A stretch of DNA of 64,000 nucleotides, from positions 35,614,719 to 35,678,718 of the forward strand of contig NC_056033.1 of the NCBI RefSeq assembly GCF_004379255.2. The letters are read 5' to 3'. The position numbers and the translations under genes are program-made. Of this stretch, positions 40,373 to 52,199 are shown in pieces. Positions within the stretch are counted from its first letter, which is position 1. Each line of letters begins with the position of its first letter. This DNA is from Salvia splendens (taxonomy: Eukaryota; Streptophyta; Magnoliopsida; Lamiales; Lamiaceae). The notes under the pieces are model-generated. The model was not told where the DNA came from. It did not search any database and worked only from the letters and a program-made list of their open reading frames with translations.

Positions 40373-41788
40373 TCACTCCTCGTCTCCGTCGTCGTCGCCT
40401 CCGTCGCTGTCGCCTCCGCCGCCACCATCGCCGTCGCCTACGCCGCTGCCGCCGCCACGGGTCTCCCTCCGTATAGCCTCCAACTCGTCCTGCAGGCTCA
40501 TGAGCAAGGTTTGAAGCACGCTCTTCTCCACTGGATCCGTCGCCACCCGCCATTCGGCCATCGTCTTGATCAATTGAGCGCGCGTTTGGGCGCGAGCGAA
40601 GAATTTGAGCTCCTGGGTGGATTGGCCAAGGGGGGATGCCGACTGGACCTCCTGGGAAGCCCCGGCGTTCCCTCTCGCCGCCTGCTGAGCGCGCTTGCGC
40701 CCAATCGGGCGAGGTCGGCCACCGACCGAACGCGGCGTGGGGAACTCCTGCGTCGTCTCGGGGAGGTCGTGGGAACCTCCGCTGCTGCCGCTGTAATCGC
40801 CGGTGTAGTTCAGTCGTTGCTTCTTCGGCCAGCCAGAGTCGACACCTACTCGGAACTTCTCGGACTCGCTCAGTACAAGATAGCAGTTCCAGTAGGTGAA
40901 GTCCTTGTATAAACCCTTCAGTGAGAAGGCTTTCTCCGCTATTCTCCTGCAGTCATCCTCCGTTTGGCCACTGCTCATCATGCGGAGTGCGTTGGTGTAC
41001 AAATCCGAAAATCGGGAGACCGCCGCCCTGATTCAGTTCCAGCCCTTCCGGCAATCCTCCCCGTTGCGGGGCCTCCCCTCCAGGCAAAATCTCTGGTAGG
41101 TTGCTGCTATCTTGCCCCACATGTTGACGATCCTTTGCTCGTTCGAAACGAGAGGATCGTTGCAAACACTCACCCACGCCTTGCTGAGCGCGACGTTCTC
41201 GTCGTCCGTCCACCTCCTCCGTACCTCCTCCTCACCCGGCTGCGACGACTCGCCGACCTTCTTCTTGCCCTTCTTCTTTGGGGCGCCACGCCCCGGCACT
41301 GCCCCCCCTTGAACTAGAGTCTCCGGAGCTCCGAGAGTATCAAACCCCAACTCATCTAAGGAGAAACTATCAAACCCCAAGGGTGTTTGGGTCGATGTGT
41401 GCGAAGACCCAGTCGAAAAATTAAAACTGGGGCGATAGACATCCCCCGCCGTCGCCGGGGACCCCCCAGGAGTCCCCTGTGTAGCCGGTACGACCCCCGG
41501 AGTCCCCTGTGTAGCCGGTACGACCCCCGGAGTCCACTGTGTCGCCGGTACGACCCCCGGAGTCCACTGTGTCGCCGGTGCTCCCCCGGGCATCATCTGC
41601 ATCCCGGGTACCCACCCCGGTATCGGCGGAAACCCCCCCGGCGGACTCCCCCTCATTGGGGCCCCGGGCATCATCTGCTGCCACGGGTACATGTTGTAGT
41701 ACCCGGGCACCTGACCCCATCCACTTCCCACAGGGATCGTCGGAGTTTGTGACCCGCTACTCCCGGAACTAGGCTTGTTGATATCCAT
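40373..41788 (-). pseudogene. PIF/Harbinger ORF1 (Myb/SANT-like), one premature stop
   Basis: A single frame of 471 sense codons runs from ATG 41788 to TGA 40373 with only one internal TGA (41033-41035), about codon 252. The related copy A has Arg at that place, so a CGA to TGA transition, common at methylated CpG, explains it. N-terminal Gly/Pro/Met-rich part with an eleven-residue repeat (PATQ-T-PGVV, four copies; codon period 33 bp); basic RGAPKKKGKKK; SANT-like block (RRRWTDDENVALSKAWVSVC; AATYQRFCLEGRPRNGEDCR); FTYWNCYLVLSESEKFRVGV block; acidic Gly/Asp tail. The protein would be the DNA-binding partner of a DDE transposase supplied elsewhere. Confidence 0.78.
41450..41590 (-). repeat. 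33-bp coding tandem repeat in ORF1 copy C
   Basis: GTAGCCGGTACGACCCCCGG and neighbouring bases recur about four times (AGTCCCCTGTGTAGCC / AGTCCACTGTGTCGCC variants), keeping the reading frame. Confidence 0.75.
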
Positions 41789-42118
41789 TTCCCGTTGTTG
41801 ATCTTGAACAGAAATTAAGATAGAGTGAGTACTCGTTAAAATAAATGGTGCGAATGAAAATGACGAGCAAAGCGCATATATATAGTGTTTCGAAAAAAAA
41901 AATTAATTTTCGCACTAGGCGGTGCGCTGGGCGATCCGGGCGCTGCAATAGCGCCGAACGGACCGCCCAGCCGACCGCCCAGCGCCACATAACCGCCTAG
42001 CGCTGCGCGGTTTCTCTCTCCACTCAGCCGCTGGGCGGCTGCAATAGACCGCCCAGCGAACCGCCCAGCGCCGGCGCTCGGCTGGGCGGTCGCTGGGCGC
42101 CTATTGTGGATGGTCTTA

Positions 42119-42250
42119 AAGAATAGACATGGTCTTACTATGCGTCAATTTTCATATTTCAAATTTAAGGTCAAAGTTAGTTAGGTAGAGTATATTATTA
42201 AGTTGGCAGTTTTTTATTGTGAACATTTAATAGTAGAATAATATTGTTAT
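42119..42250. other. Short spacer between two PIF/Harbinger elements
   Basis: About 130 bp of AT-rich DNA separate copy C from copy E. Nothing else is seen. Confidence 0.5.
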
Positions 42251-42253
42251 TGA

Positions 42254-44011
42254 GAGCATCCCCACCCGTGCTCTTGCCAACGAGCACGGATGTGGGCCCA
42301 GACCCACTTTTACTCTTTGTCCTTAGGCAAGAGCACAACACCTACATTCGTGTTATTCCGCAAGGACAAGCTCAAGGGTCTCACCATTCTATTATTCAAT
42401 TTAAATAAAAACATTTCCACAATATTAAAATGCATTAAAACTACCCGGAATACTATAACAAATTATAAAAAACATTAAAAATTACATAATTAAAAATCTA
42501 AAAATTAAAAATTATATAATTAAAATCCTAAATATTAAAAATTACATAATTCAACTCCTAAAAAATAAAAATTACATAATTAAAGGCTAAAAATACCCCC
42601 GTGGAAGACTATTCATCCGGCTCTACCGCCAATGTTCTTTGGAGATCCCGTATCATTGCCACATGCGATCGAAGTTGCTCGGGGGTCATAGTTGACCTAT
42701 CGGCCAAATTGAGTTGGGCAAAAACCCTCCACAACGAGTTGGTGGGGGGTTGAGGTGGCACAAAGGGGGCGGGATCGGGGGCAGATGGAGTCGCAGCGCG
42801 ACGGCGGTTGGCCGTCGACTTCTTCCTTCCTTGCGGTCGGCGTTGGGAACTACTCGGGCCGGCGTCGGGGCTACCCAAGTTAGCTCCGGCGAGCTGGGTG
42901 CACACCTCATCGGAGCCGGCGTCGGATAGGGATACCGACCTCGACCATTTGCTGGAGGAGTTAGAGGAGGATGATACGCCTCCCCTATGCTTCGGATGCA
43001 CACGCACCTCCTACCAACACATTGAGATACTTGAACGGTTTGTAGTGTTGGGGTTGGTAGGTCGCCAACACGGCACTGATGATGTCGACCTCGCTTCTGC
43101 CGCTCTCCGCCGACCGCTCTTCCTGGAGGTAATACCCCACTAACTTTTGGATTTCTTTGTTGGCTCTGTATATGGCATTGCGCACCATACTCTCGTTGCG
43201 CTCGATTTTTTCAGCAGGGCGTTTTTGATTGTACCGGCGACAAACGTGCCACAAAAAATGGTCCCTGGAATGGTTCGTGTCAATTTCCAGATCTTCGGAG
43301 ATAGACAAAAACGCTTTGAAAAATTGATCCATCTCCCCCGGAGTGTACGAGGTGCGGACACCACGAGTAGGAAGATGAGGAGTTTGAGAGCTGCCGCTCC
43401 CTCCCGCTCTAGGTACGGGTGGTTCGGGTGCCTACCCGTATTGCCCATCGGGGGCATCTTGGTCGTCCACCGGGTAAGGCCGATAGCCACCATAGGAGGG
43501 GCCGAAAATTCCGTTTTCGGACTAGGAAATGGTTGTGAGTCGAACCATTCGTGGTTCCAACCGCGGGAGCCGGAGGGGTGATCGCCGGAGCCGGACATTT
43601 TTTTGTTGTAAGAGTGAAAGAAAGATTGAGAATTGTAAGAATGGAAATGAGAGAATTTAGATAAGAATTGTGTAGTGTGGTGTGAAATTTTTTGTGTGGA
43701 AGTAGGGGTATTTATAGATGAAAATGTGAATTTTTGGGGAAAAATTGAAAAATAAATTAAAAATGGGGAGAAAACGGATATAATTTTTTGGAAAGTGGGA
43801 AAATATATATTTTTTAATTAAATTTTTAATTAAAATCTGATTAAAAAAAAGAAATTCCAACGGCATTGCCGTTGGCCAATCAGGCGTTGACACGTGTGCC
43901 AAAATAAATTCCAAGGGACGTGCTCCATGCATCGAGCAGCGCCGCGTCAGCGGCGAGCAGGCGGTACCGCGCTGCTGGCACGGACGGACGGACGCACCGC
44001 TGCTGATGCTC
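42254..44011 (-). mobile_element. PIF/Harbinger ORF1-bearing element (copy E)
   Basis: TIRs GAGCATCCCCACCCGTGCTC and (other strand) GAGCATCAGCAGCGGTGCGT; the 3-bp duplication is TGA (42251-42253, 44012-44014), a variant of the usual TWA. The left ~300 bp match the MITE at 3483-4186. Carries a third ORF1 subfamily on the minus strand. No transposase. Confidence 0.7.
42609..43598 (-). pseudogene. PIF/Harbinger ORF1 remnant, copy E
   Basis: Reads MSGSGDHPSGSRGWNHEWFD, shifts frame near 43450, then MDQFFKAFLSISEDLEIDTN, HSRDHFLWHVCRRYNQKRPA, RNESMVRNAIYRANKEIQKL and DIISAVLATYQPQHYKPFKY. It shifts again near 43010 and ends VFAQLNLADRSTMTPEQLRS and a short acidic tail at 42609. The middle is the Myb/SANT-like (trihelix-type) region found in ORF1 proteins of plant PIF elements. 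At least two frameshifts. Confidence 0.65.
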
Positions 44012-44014
44012 TGA

Positions 44015-47000
44015 AGTTGTTATGCGGTTGTAAAACTATTAATTGTACATTTTTTTTAGAATCTTGAGATAAGGATATTATCATGGCATCGATTGATTAT
44101 ACTTATTGCGCTTACAAAACCATGTCTATTGCACATAGGTTTACGCTCAACATGTTTGCTTCTTCTTCATTGAAATTTCTTCTTTTTGTTCTTATACTTC
44201 ATAAATTTGCCAAAATGGTGAAAGTTCGTGATATTTTCCATAAGATTTTAGATGTGAGAAATATTAGAATTCGTAAAAACTTGGTGATATTAGCTCCTAT
44301 TAGCCATTTATTTGCGTTGGTGATGAAAATTTATAACGACTTTTAAATATATCACAAGATTCACGTGGACTTACAACAAAGAATTTGCATCGATGTGTCA
44401 TGCGTTGTAATTATATCTTTATTTTCTTTTGGCAGCTTGTTTCGCCAAATTGCATTTATTTTATGAACGAATTATAAACAATTAAACACCCACAATTGAG
44501 TTTTCCAAGACTTCACCTACTTTATTTCTATAAATACTAGTATTTCCGAATTCACGTTCCATGCTTGATGCTACGTACTATATAACAAAGTAAAATATGG
44601 TATGTATATGTATAGATTCCAAAAATATTAAAGTAATTAAATATGTGGGTAAGATGTAGTATCATACTAGTGGATAGACAAGAATATGCAAGGGTGTAAT
44701 CCACAAATAAATAATTAATACAAATGAGAATGATTGCGGTGGAAGCGGAGCTGTCGTGGGATTGGAGATGGATGGAGGAATATGCACAACACAAAACATT
44801 TACTCCATTTTAAATTAATTTGGATGAAAAAAAAAATGTTAACAGGAAAAAAAAAGTAGAGTAGTGAAATTACTACCCAATCCATTTGTGCCAAACCGCA
44901 AATCCTTCCATCAATATAATGCTACTCAAAAAATGGGTGAGCCCAAGGAAGTAAAGCAAAATTAGAAATGCGAAATATGATTAGTAGACCTAAATCAATA
45001 TGATTATGGATATAGACTGGACAGTTAGGTAAAGCATGTCATTGTTATCGACCTTTTGGCTAAGATGGATTATAGATAACTACCATTTTCCTCCACTATT
45101 AGAGGCACTCTTGAATTATTCAATCAAATCAATCCCATCAATTTCTTATCTTTATGTTATGCATTATTAATCTAACATGCTACTAGTACTAGGTAAATAT
45201 GCATCTTCAATATTTCTCCATCACAAGCTTACTTCACCTTTTGTCATTCAAAAAAAGCCTTTGATTTCGCTCCACAGAATTATGTGGTAGCTCATCATGC
45301 TAATGGCTTCGTGTCGAAAGAGGGATCTTTAGTGCAGATTGTCGCTTACATTCCATTTAGATTTAAATTAAATTAAATTACAGTTATGAAGTGGATTATT
45401 ACTTTTGAATTAGTAATTACTAAATTTTACTTTACATTAAAACTGAATCAAAATTGTTATTACATTTTTAAGTGGATCACAATATGTTAAATAGGCTCAA
45501 TATATAATTCCTTTAACTAAAATCACGTGACACTAGTTATTAATATGGCCCAAAAGTAAGCCCAGCTTAAATTGGGCCAACGTCTCATCCATAAAATTTC
45601 AACAATTTTCCAAAAACAATAAATCAAATAAAGTGAACTTCAAATTTTATCTCTTTAAAAAGTATTTTGTGTTCCTTTTAGGTCACTGAACTCAAATGAA
45701 TATAGCCCTATGTCTCTGGGAGATGCAAACTATAACTCGATGTCATTTTTATTAACCCCGAGCCTTAAAAATGAACTTATTTAGATTGAAATTCGTGTGC
45801 ATTTAAATGGAAAGATTGTAGTCCATATCTTTCATCCTAATTTTTATCCAAACTAGTTCGGTTTCATGGGCCAAATTAAGCTTGAGTTACCAATGAGTTT
45901 GACAGTACTTGGTTCATCAAACTTAATGCCTAATCTAAATTAGTTGAGGAGCTCCAATATGATGAGACAAAAGTAGATTTTGGATTTCATGGGGTCTAAA
46001 TCGAAAGCAAATTGCACTATTTTTGTAGTATCATGGAAATGTATTTTTAAATTATTTTCTCTATTGAGCTCAAAGGTATGTCGCAAGCCAATGCCTTTAA
46101 ATTGAGGAAGAGAACAATGAAGTTAGTACATTGGAATATAGAGAGTACATAATTATAGGAAAAATTACAGGGGTAGCACATTTTCATAGCAATTGAATCT
46201 CAATTACCGATTAATTAAACAATTCGAATAATTTGTTTTATGCACTATCATCGTAATTTGTTAGTACTATATTTCAGTTATCTGTATAAATTAATTGGAG
46301 AAATATATTATTGTTGATGTATATGTATGATGAAATAAAATGTACATGATAACATAATAAATTATATCTCAACTAATTCAGTGGTGTGCGGGTTTGTCTT
46401 TATCATTATTAAAGAAGAAAAATATGGCAATTATTTTGTTTACCCTTCGTTAATCTTTTGCATTTGAAGCCACATGATAAAAAAAATATTAATATAAAAT
46501 TGTTATTGCTTGCCACGTCAATTATCATGATTACTATAAACAATGACTCGGTTAATTAATAATGTATAACTCATACTATTATAATTAGTTTCGTACGTGG
46601 TGTGATGATATATTATTAAACTTATAAGATATAATATAAGAATATTATTAGTTGCGTAATATATCCATGTAATATCCTAATCAATATTAGTGGGTGAAAA
46701 TAATGTAAGCATATTTTAAGTTGTTTTTTGTTCGTTTTCAGAGGTATGGCTGCATAATTGGTGGAATAAGTGAATTTATGAATATGAATGTCAAGAATTT
46801 AGATTTAAATTTGTATTTTGTATGTTAAATTACCAACAAAAATGTACTAGTAATTATCATATAGGAGATTATTAGATTATAATTTGATAAAAGTTACTCC
46901 ATAACACTACAGAATATGATGAATTCTATATGTGTATTATAAGTCAATTTGAAAATGTCACTTTAGTAAACAAATCTATAATCACTTTTTCGTTAAAAAA

Positions 47001-47604
47001 GTGATGCATCTATTTTATACTCCACTGTACAAATCCCAACCATTTAAGAGCTGAAAATTAATTCACATGTAATTATGGATTATTGAAATGATAAGAGAAG
47101 AATTGAAAATAATTCAAAATTCCTATTTTCAATTGATTCTTATTTTATCCAATATTCCATATACAAGATAGTATACAAGTTACAACCAATATCAGTAAAA
47201 GTTAAAACCAATAGTTTTTTTAGCTAGAATTTTTAAAAATGGTTATGTGTCGGTGACCTGGCAAGATGCCAATTCGAGTGTTTGAAAGGCCATTATTCTC
47301 TTGATGAACAATTTTACATTGATTAATTATCAGATGGAATACTTGCAGTGATAAGTCTGAACTCTACGACATAAAAATAACGATATAGTCAGGAAAATAA
47401 TTAAACTGTGATTGTGTCATGCCATTATTAATTTGTCGATAATAATAATAATATCAATATTAAATTATTAATCCATGTGAATGCAGATTCGATTCTTTCT
47501 AAATCTGACGCCGACACAACAATTCCATACCTGATTCTGCGGCAATAAACTGATCACAGGTATATTTGCCAAACTAGCCTCACCGCCTTCTTTTACTAAA
47601 TTAC
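44015..47604. other. Long AT-rich intergenic region
   Basis: 3.6 kb without a convincing gene. An 87-codon ORF at 44083-44346 has no recognisable features. A 19-nt U2-snRNA-like stretch is at 45048. The rest shows only AT-rich low-complexity sequence. Confidence 0.55.
45048..45066 (+). ncRNA. U2 snRNA 5'-end-like fragment
   Basis: TCGACCTTTTGGCTAAGAT matches the conserved start of plant U2 snRNA (TCGGCCTTTTGGCTAAGATC) at 18 of 19 positions. The sequence before and after does not continue the U2 match, so it is at most a truncated relic and not a working U2 gene. Confidence 0.4.
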
Positions 47605-47606
47605 TA

Positions 47607-47785
47607 CTCCCTCCGTCCCGGGCTACTCGCTCATTTCCTTTTTGGCTCGGAGATTAAGGAATGAGTGTATAGGAAAGTAAAAAATGACGGCTGTAGGTGA
47701 AATTTTTTACTAAAAATGAAAAGAGTGCAAGTAACTTGGGACGCCCAAAAAGGAAATAAGTGCGAGTAGTGCGGGACGGAGGGAG
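47607..47785. mobile_element. Stowaway MITE (Tc1/mariner), 179 bp
   Basis: CTCCCTCCGTCCCGGGCTAC at the left end and, on the other strand, CTCCCTCCGTCCCGCACTAC at the right, flanked by the TA duplication (47605-47606, 47786-47787). The interior is almost a perfect hairpin (ctcatttcctttttggc / gcccaaaaaggaaataag). Confidence 0.93.
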
Positions 47786-47787
47786 TA

Positions 47788-49950
47788 TTAATTATCCAAA
47801 GATATCAAAATAAAATGTCACGAATCTTTTCGCAATAATACCATTTTTTCATTAAATTGAACTCGACATTTCAACATTCAGGTAATTTTTTTTGGAATTG
47901 GTACATAACTTATAAACATTTTTTTCAATTTCGAAACAATTCATTTTACCTTATTATGAGTAATATAGATGTGACCATATAAATATGATATGGAACATCT
48001 TTCCAGCTATCCTTATTTCATTGAAATGCAATGAGATATATTCCACGTCACGTCAAATGGTCATGTAGACTTACATGCTAGTAATTGCTAGAGTGTTGAC
48101 TATAGGAAAATTTATATAAAAGTACGTAACATTATTAAAGAAAGAAAACGTTGCAAATTTTATAATGTCTAAAATACAATTAATAGTATGAGATAATTGA
48201 ATATATCCGAAAAAGCATATAGTTGTGATCATTTATAACATCATTATACCCACACAACACGCATTGGTTTAAATTTGATATATCATGCCAAATGCAATAT
48301 GGCTAAGTGAACGAATGTTGTATCATTTTCTATTTTATATGAAATGAAATGACACATGCCCTACTAAACCGACCATTTTTTGTACTCTTATATGTGCACC
48401 CATCCACCGTTAAAATCGATTCTATTTATTGACACAGTATTATCATTTTTAAATTTATGCCCAATCTACATAAGTATTTTGAGAACAAATAGTTAGGAGC
48501 GAGATACAAAAATGTTACACTATATTTATTTTGTCGATATAGTGTAGGCTTAACCATATTGTAAATGGTTAAATTTGAAGTTGTTCTTTACATAGGATAG
48601 CATATTCAATTTTTGTCCACTTGCAACCATTTATAATCTACCAAAAATACTTCATTGTCTCGTGATAATAATTCCAATTTGCCATCTTTATAAAAATTGT
48701 GCATTTTCATTTATTGACTTTACCTGAGTAATATATTATTCTCATTTCTTTATCCTTTTAAAGCCTACTCTTATAAGGATGAAAAAGTATATTTTTCTCA
48801 TCCTGATCCATATGGATAGCTACATTCAATTATGCCAACTCTTGAGAAGGAAAGAAGATGTACAGATTTGTTCCTCCAAAAAATATATCCCCTTTGTATT
48901 AGTAGAGTAGGCAATACTTGCCTTTTTTACCTTAAAAAAGAGTGTCATTAGTTTTAGAGAGAGAAATAAGATCTGACATAAAATGATTAAAAATAAAGTA
49001 AGTAATATTATTTTAGGTAGTCAAATTATAAGAAAATATCATATTCAGTACTAGAGAGCGATAAATATTTTATTTAAATCCAGTACCTAGATATAAAAAT
49101 TTAAAAATGTGATTCATGCCTTGGTGGCATTTTGGGTTTATAATTGTGATGAATAGTGAAAAAGTATTATAAATGTGATTACGTCTTAGTTCATAGACTA
49201 CTTATGATATTTTTAAATTTTAGGTATTATTTATATGCAAAACGTATAATTCGGTGAGTAATTGACTCTAAAACTATATTAATTGCTTCATAAAAATGGA
49301 GTACTCCATAATCCATATCCTCACGTCCCAATACACTCAAAATCTAAACCATAGGGATTGGTAGTCAAAATACTACAACTAGACAACTAGTCTACTTGAA
49401 AGCCGTCACCACGGCTGCTTCAAGCCTGAATATCTTGACATTTATTGCACAACTTGCATTAACAGATTTTGATATCCAAGACTTGCGAGGAATTATTCCC
49501 CTAAAAACATCTGAATCATCCATATACCATCTCGATTATATCAAAATAAGAAATGAAACATGATTATTGATTTTATAACACAGAAATTCGAATATTAACC
49601 ATTTGTAGGATAGATAGTGCTCACATGTGTAGTAGGAATTCATCAGTTTTGTCCTTACATATAAACCATTTGGATGCCACTTCAAACTCTTTTGGCTTCA
49701 TATTTAGCAATATAGAAAATTTTATATTACACGATTTTGCACCTTTCCAGCTAAGCTCCCAACTAGGGAAACCAAACCTCTCTCTACCACTTGCCATCAA
49801 GAATAAAAACTAAAATTCATACACAAAAATGAGGACCAAAATCAATATTTCAACTTATTATATGTACATAAACATCAAAATGATTTAGCTTCAACCCTAG
49901 ATGGCAAGGAACGGAAAACGGAAACGGAAACGGCACGGGGCATGATCACC
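47788..49950. other. Intergenic DNA and 3' flank of the HIPP gene
   Basis: AT-rich. No gene recognised; the last ~100 bp before 49951 probably are 3' UTR. Confidence 0.5.
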
Positions 49951-51434
49951 TTAGCTTATAATGCACGCGTTCGGGTTCTCTTCCATGCTGTGGTGCACGG
50001 GGTAGTATGTGGGCGCAGGAGGATAGTAGGGCCGGTAAGGCCTATACGGCAATCCAGTGCCAATCACCTGCATCATTTGATGATGCATCATTTCCGGCTC
50101 CGGCTTCTTCTCCTCCTTTTTAGGCTCTTCTTTCTTTTCTCCTTCCTTCGCCTCCTCCTTCTTCGCCTCTTCTTTCTTCGGCTCCTCTTCCTTCTTCACC
50201 TCCTCCTTCTTTGGCTCCTCTTCCTTCTTTGCCTCCTCCTTCTTGGGTTCCTCCTTCTTAGGCTCCTCCTTCTTCTTCTCCGGCTCTTTGGCTGGCCCCA
50301 CCGAGATTATCTTGGCCGGCCAGCTCTTTTTGCGAAGTTTGCTAACCACGGATACTGGGTCGACCGTTCCAATCACGGTTAGCTTCTTCCCCTTTAGGTC
50401 GATGGAAATTTCATCGATTCCTACACATTTTCAAGAATTGTTACATAATTTATGTCATAATCACCTAAAATCTCAACCATGAAAGAGAAAGCTTCAAGAT
50501 TACACGACAACGATTTTCTACCTTCTGATTGTGACTGCACTGTAAAACTCAATTCCAGCAGGGAAAGCAACATATGTTTCTAGAGTTGTTAGAGAAATTG
50601 ACCACTTGCACTGAAAAATGATGATAAGATCGCTGAACTAACTATATGCAATTTGCTATTTGTAATCATGGCATTTTTAATGAATCTCCCAATCAAAATC
50701 ACCAATTTAATTATGTCTCTAGTGCTAATATGATAAATAAATCATCTAAAACGATGATCTTCGTTCACCTAACTTGAATAATATTATTTCCATAATTAGC
50801 CCCATTTTCAGATGATCATACTGCATACACCACTAAGTGCCTAATCTTGATCTTTTCATAATTATCATTAAAATAAATGAAGCGTTAATCAACTATGCAA
50901 ATAGGCCAACCTAAAGCAAAAACAGAGAAACCAATACCACTAATTTTTTGCCATTTTCCTCCTAACACTTTACATACATACTCAACCTGCAATTAAGAGT
51001 GGGCGGACTTGTCGATCTAACGATGGAACGACGACGTACCAGAAAGAGTTGAGATCGTCTTCAAGGCCCTTCTTTGTTGATCTTTGTCATTTTGCAAATC
51101 CAAATTCAACACAAATTTCTGCATATAAAACCAAGAAAGAGGTGTTAAAATAGGAGTAATAATTTAAACCACAACAAACGCCAAACCATTGATTTATTTA
51201 ATATTATTACGGAATATTCGAAATTCCCAGCAATATCTTCATGATATCAGACTCAAAGCAACAATCATTTTCGAATAAGAACAGTTTTCCAGATCCAGAA
51301 ATAAAAGTAAACCACAAAAAAGTTGAGTAGATTATGAGGGAGGAAGAAAGAGCTGCATGTACATAAAAGGATGATTGATTTCCAATCTAAAAAAACACAC
51401 ATGATAAGAGGAGAAAATGGAATCAAACCTTCAT
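49951..51434 (-). CDS. Heavy-metal-associated isoprenylated plant protein (HIPP), 3 exons
   Basis: Exons 51429-51434, 51040-51118 and 49951-50420 with GT-AG introns encode 184 residues. The first coding exon is only six nucleotides (ATG AAG). The HMA-like fold is [40 protein letters not shown] and [20 protein letters not shown]. It lacks the CxxC metal-binding pair, as in one HIPP subgroup, so metal binding is doubtful. A long Lys/Glu linker (repeats of [10 protein letters not shown], about residues 75-135) follows, then a Tyr/Pro-rich stretch and the C-terminus NACIIS, a farnesylation CaaX box (CIIS). Such proteins are membrane- or nucleus-associated through the lipid and act in stress and metal responses. 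No lesion seen. An old copia element lies about 510 bp upstream in the same orientation. Confidence 0.88.
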
Positions 51435-51544
51435 CTCTCAAAATCTGAAAGATTCTGACTCTACTGGGAAAATGTAAGATAACAGTGAAGGAAAGCAGAG
51501 AGAGACAGAGAGAGCGCTAGAGAGAGAAGGAATGGGAGAGAGAA

Positions 51545-51562
51545 GGGGTTATATATATACAC
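51545..51562 (-). promoter_or_regulatory. TATA-like element of the HIPP gene
   Basis: TGTGTATATATATAACCCC on the minus strand, about 115 bp before the ATG, flanked by GA-rich (GAGA/CTCT) tracts at 51490-51545. Confidence 0.4.
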
Positions 51563-51675
51563 ACAGATTGAAAAAAGTTTCATCACAGCACACCAAAAGG
51601 GAGAGAGATAAGAGCAGCCTACCTTTCCTCTCTATCTCTCTCTAACCTTTAATTTATCCCTGTCTACAACTACAC

Positions 51676-51803
<128 letters not shown>

Positions 51804-51941
51804 AGAGAGAATGAGAAGCTGGGCACGTTTCTCATCGACGGAATGTGACATCAGTGGAACTTCATCCTCAGTTTATATTAACAACAAAAAAATGATAAAG
51901 GAAGACTTCTTTTTCACCTTCAAAAAATGACACCTTATTAG

Positions 51942-52191
51942 TGAAAGCTTTAGAGATAGACTCCATAAATAGAAGCACAGAAAGAAACAAATATTATCAG
52001 AAAGAGATATTTTATTGCTCATTTGTTCAATAATACATTAGGAATTTATACAAGATGAAAGAATGATCTAAAAAGTGACAACAATGCTAATCGTCCAAAG
52101 ATTCCCAATTCTGTTGGGATCTCTTCACAGAGGCTATGCAACGTCGCCACGTTGCATATTTGTATTATCTTCTTCAATCTTAACTCTATCA
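51942..52191 (-). repeat. 3' LTR of the old copia element
   Basis: 250 bp; lacks about 12 bp present in the other LTR (near 56787-56799). Confidence 0.92.
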
Positions 52192-52199
52192 CGCCCCCG

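Larger units (their letters stand above)
39939..42115 (-). mobile_element. PIF/Harbinger ORF1-only element (copy C), best preserved
   Basis: TIRs GGCCATCCACAATAGGAATA and (other strand) GACCATCCACAATAGGCGCC; TSD TTA at 39936-39938 and 42116-42118. 2,177 bp. The subterminal regions are arrays of short palindromic words (GCCCAGC, CCGCCCAGCG / CGCTGGGCGG). It carries one nearly open ORF1 on the minus strand and no transposase. Confidence 0.85.

Noticed and set aside
41033..41035. In-frame TGA in ORF1 copy C as selenocysteine or readthrough
   Set aside because: Land plants lack selenocysteine decoding, and the paralogue has CGA here; a CpG transition is simpler.
44083..44346. 87-codon ORF as a possible small gene
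   Set aside because: No recognised motif, AT-rich codon use, no promoter or splice context; could be chance.
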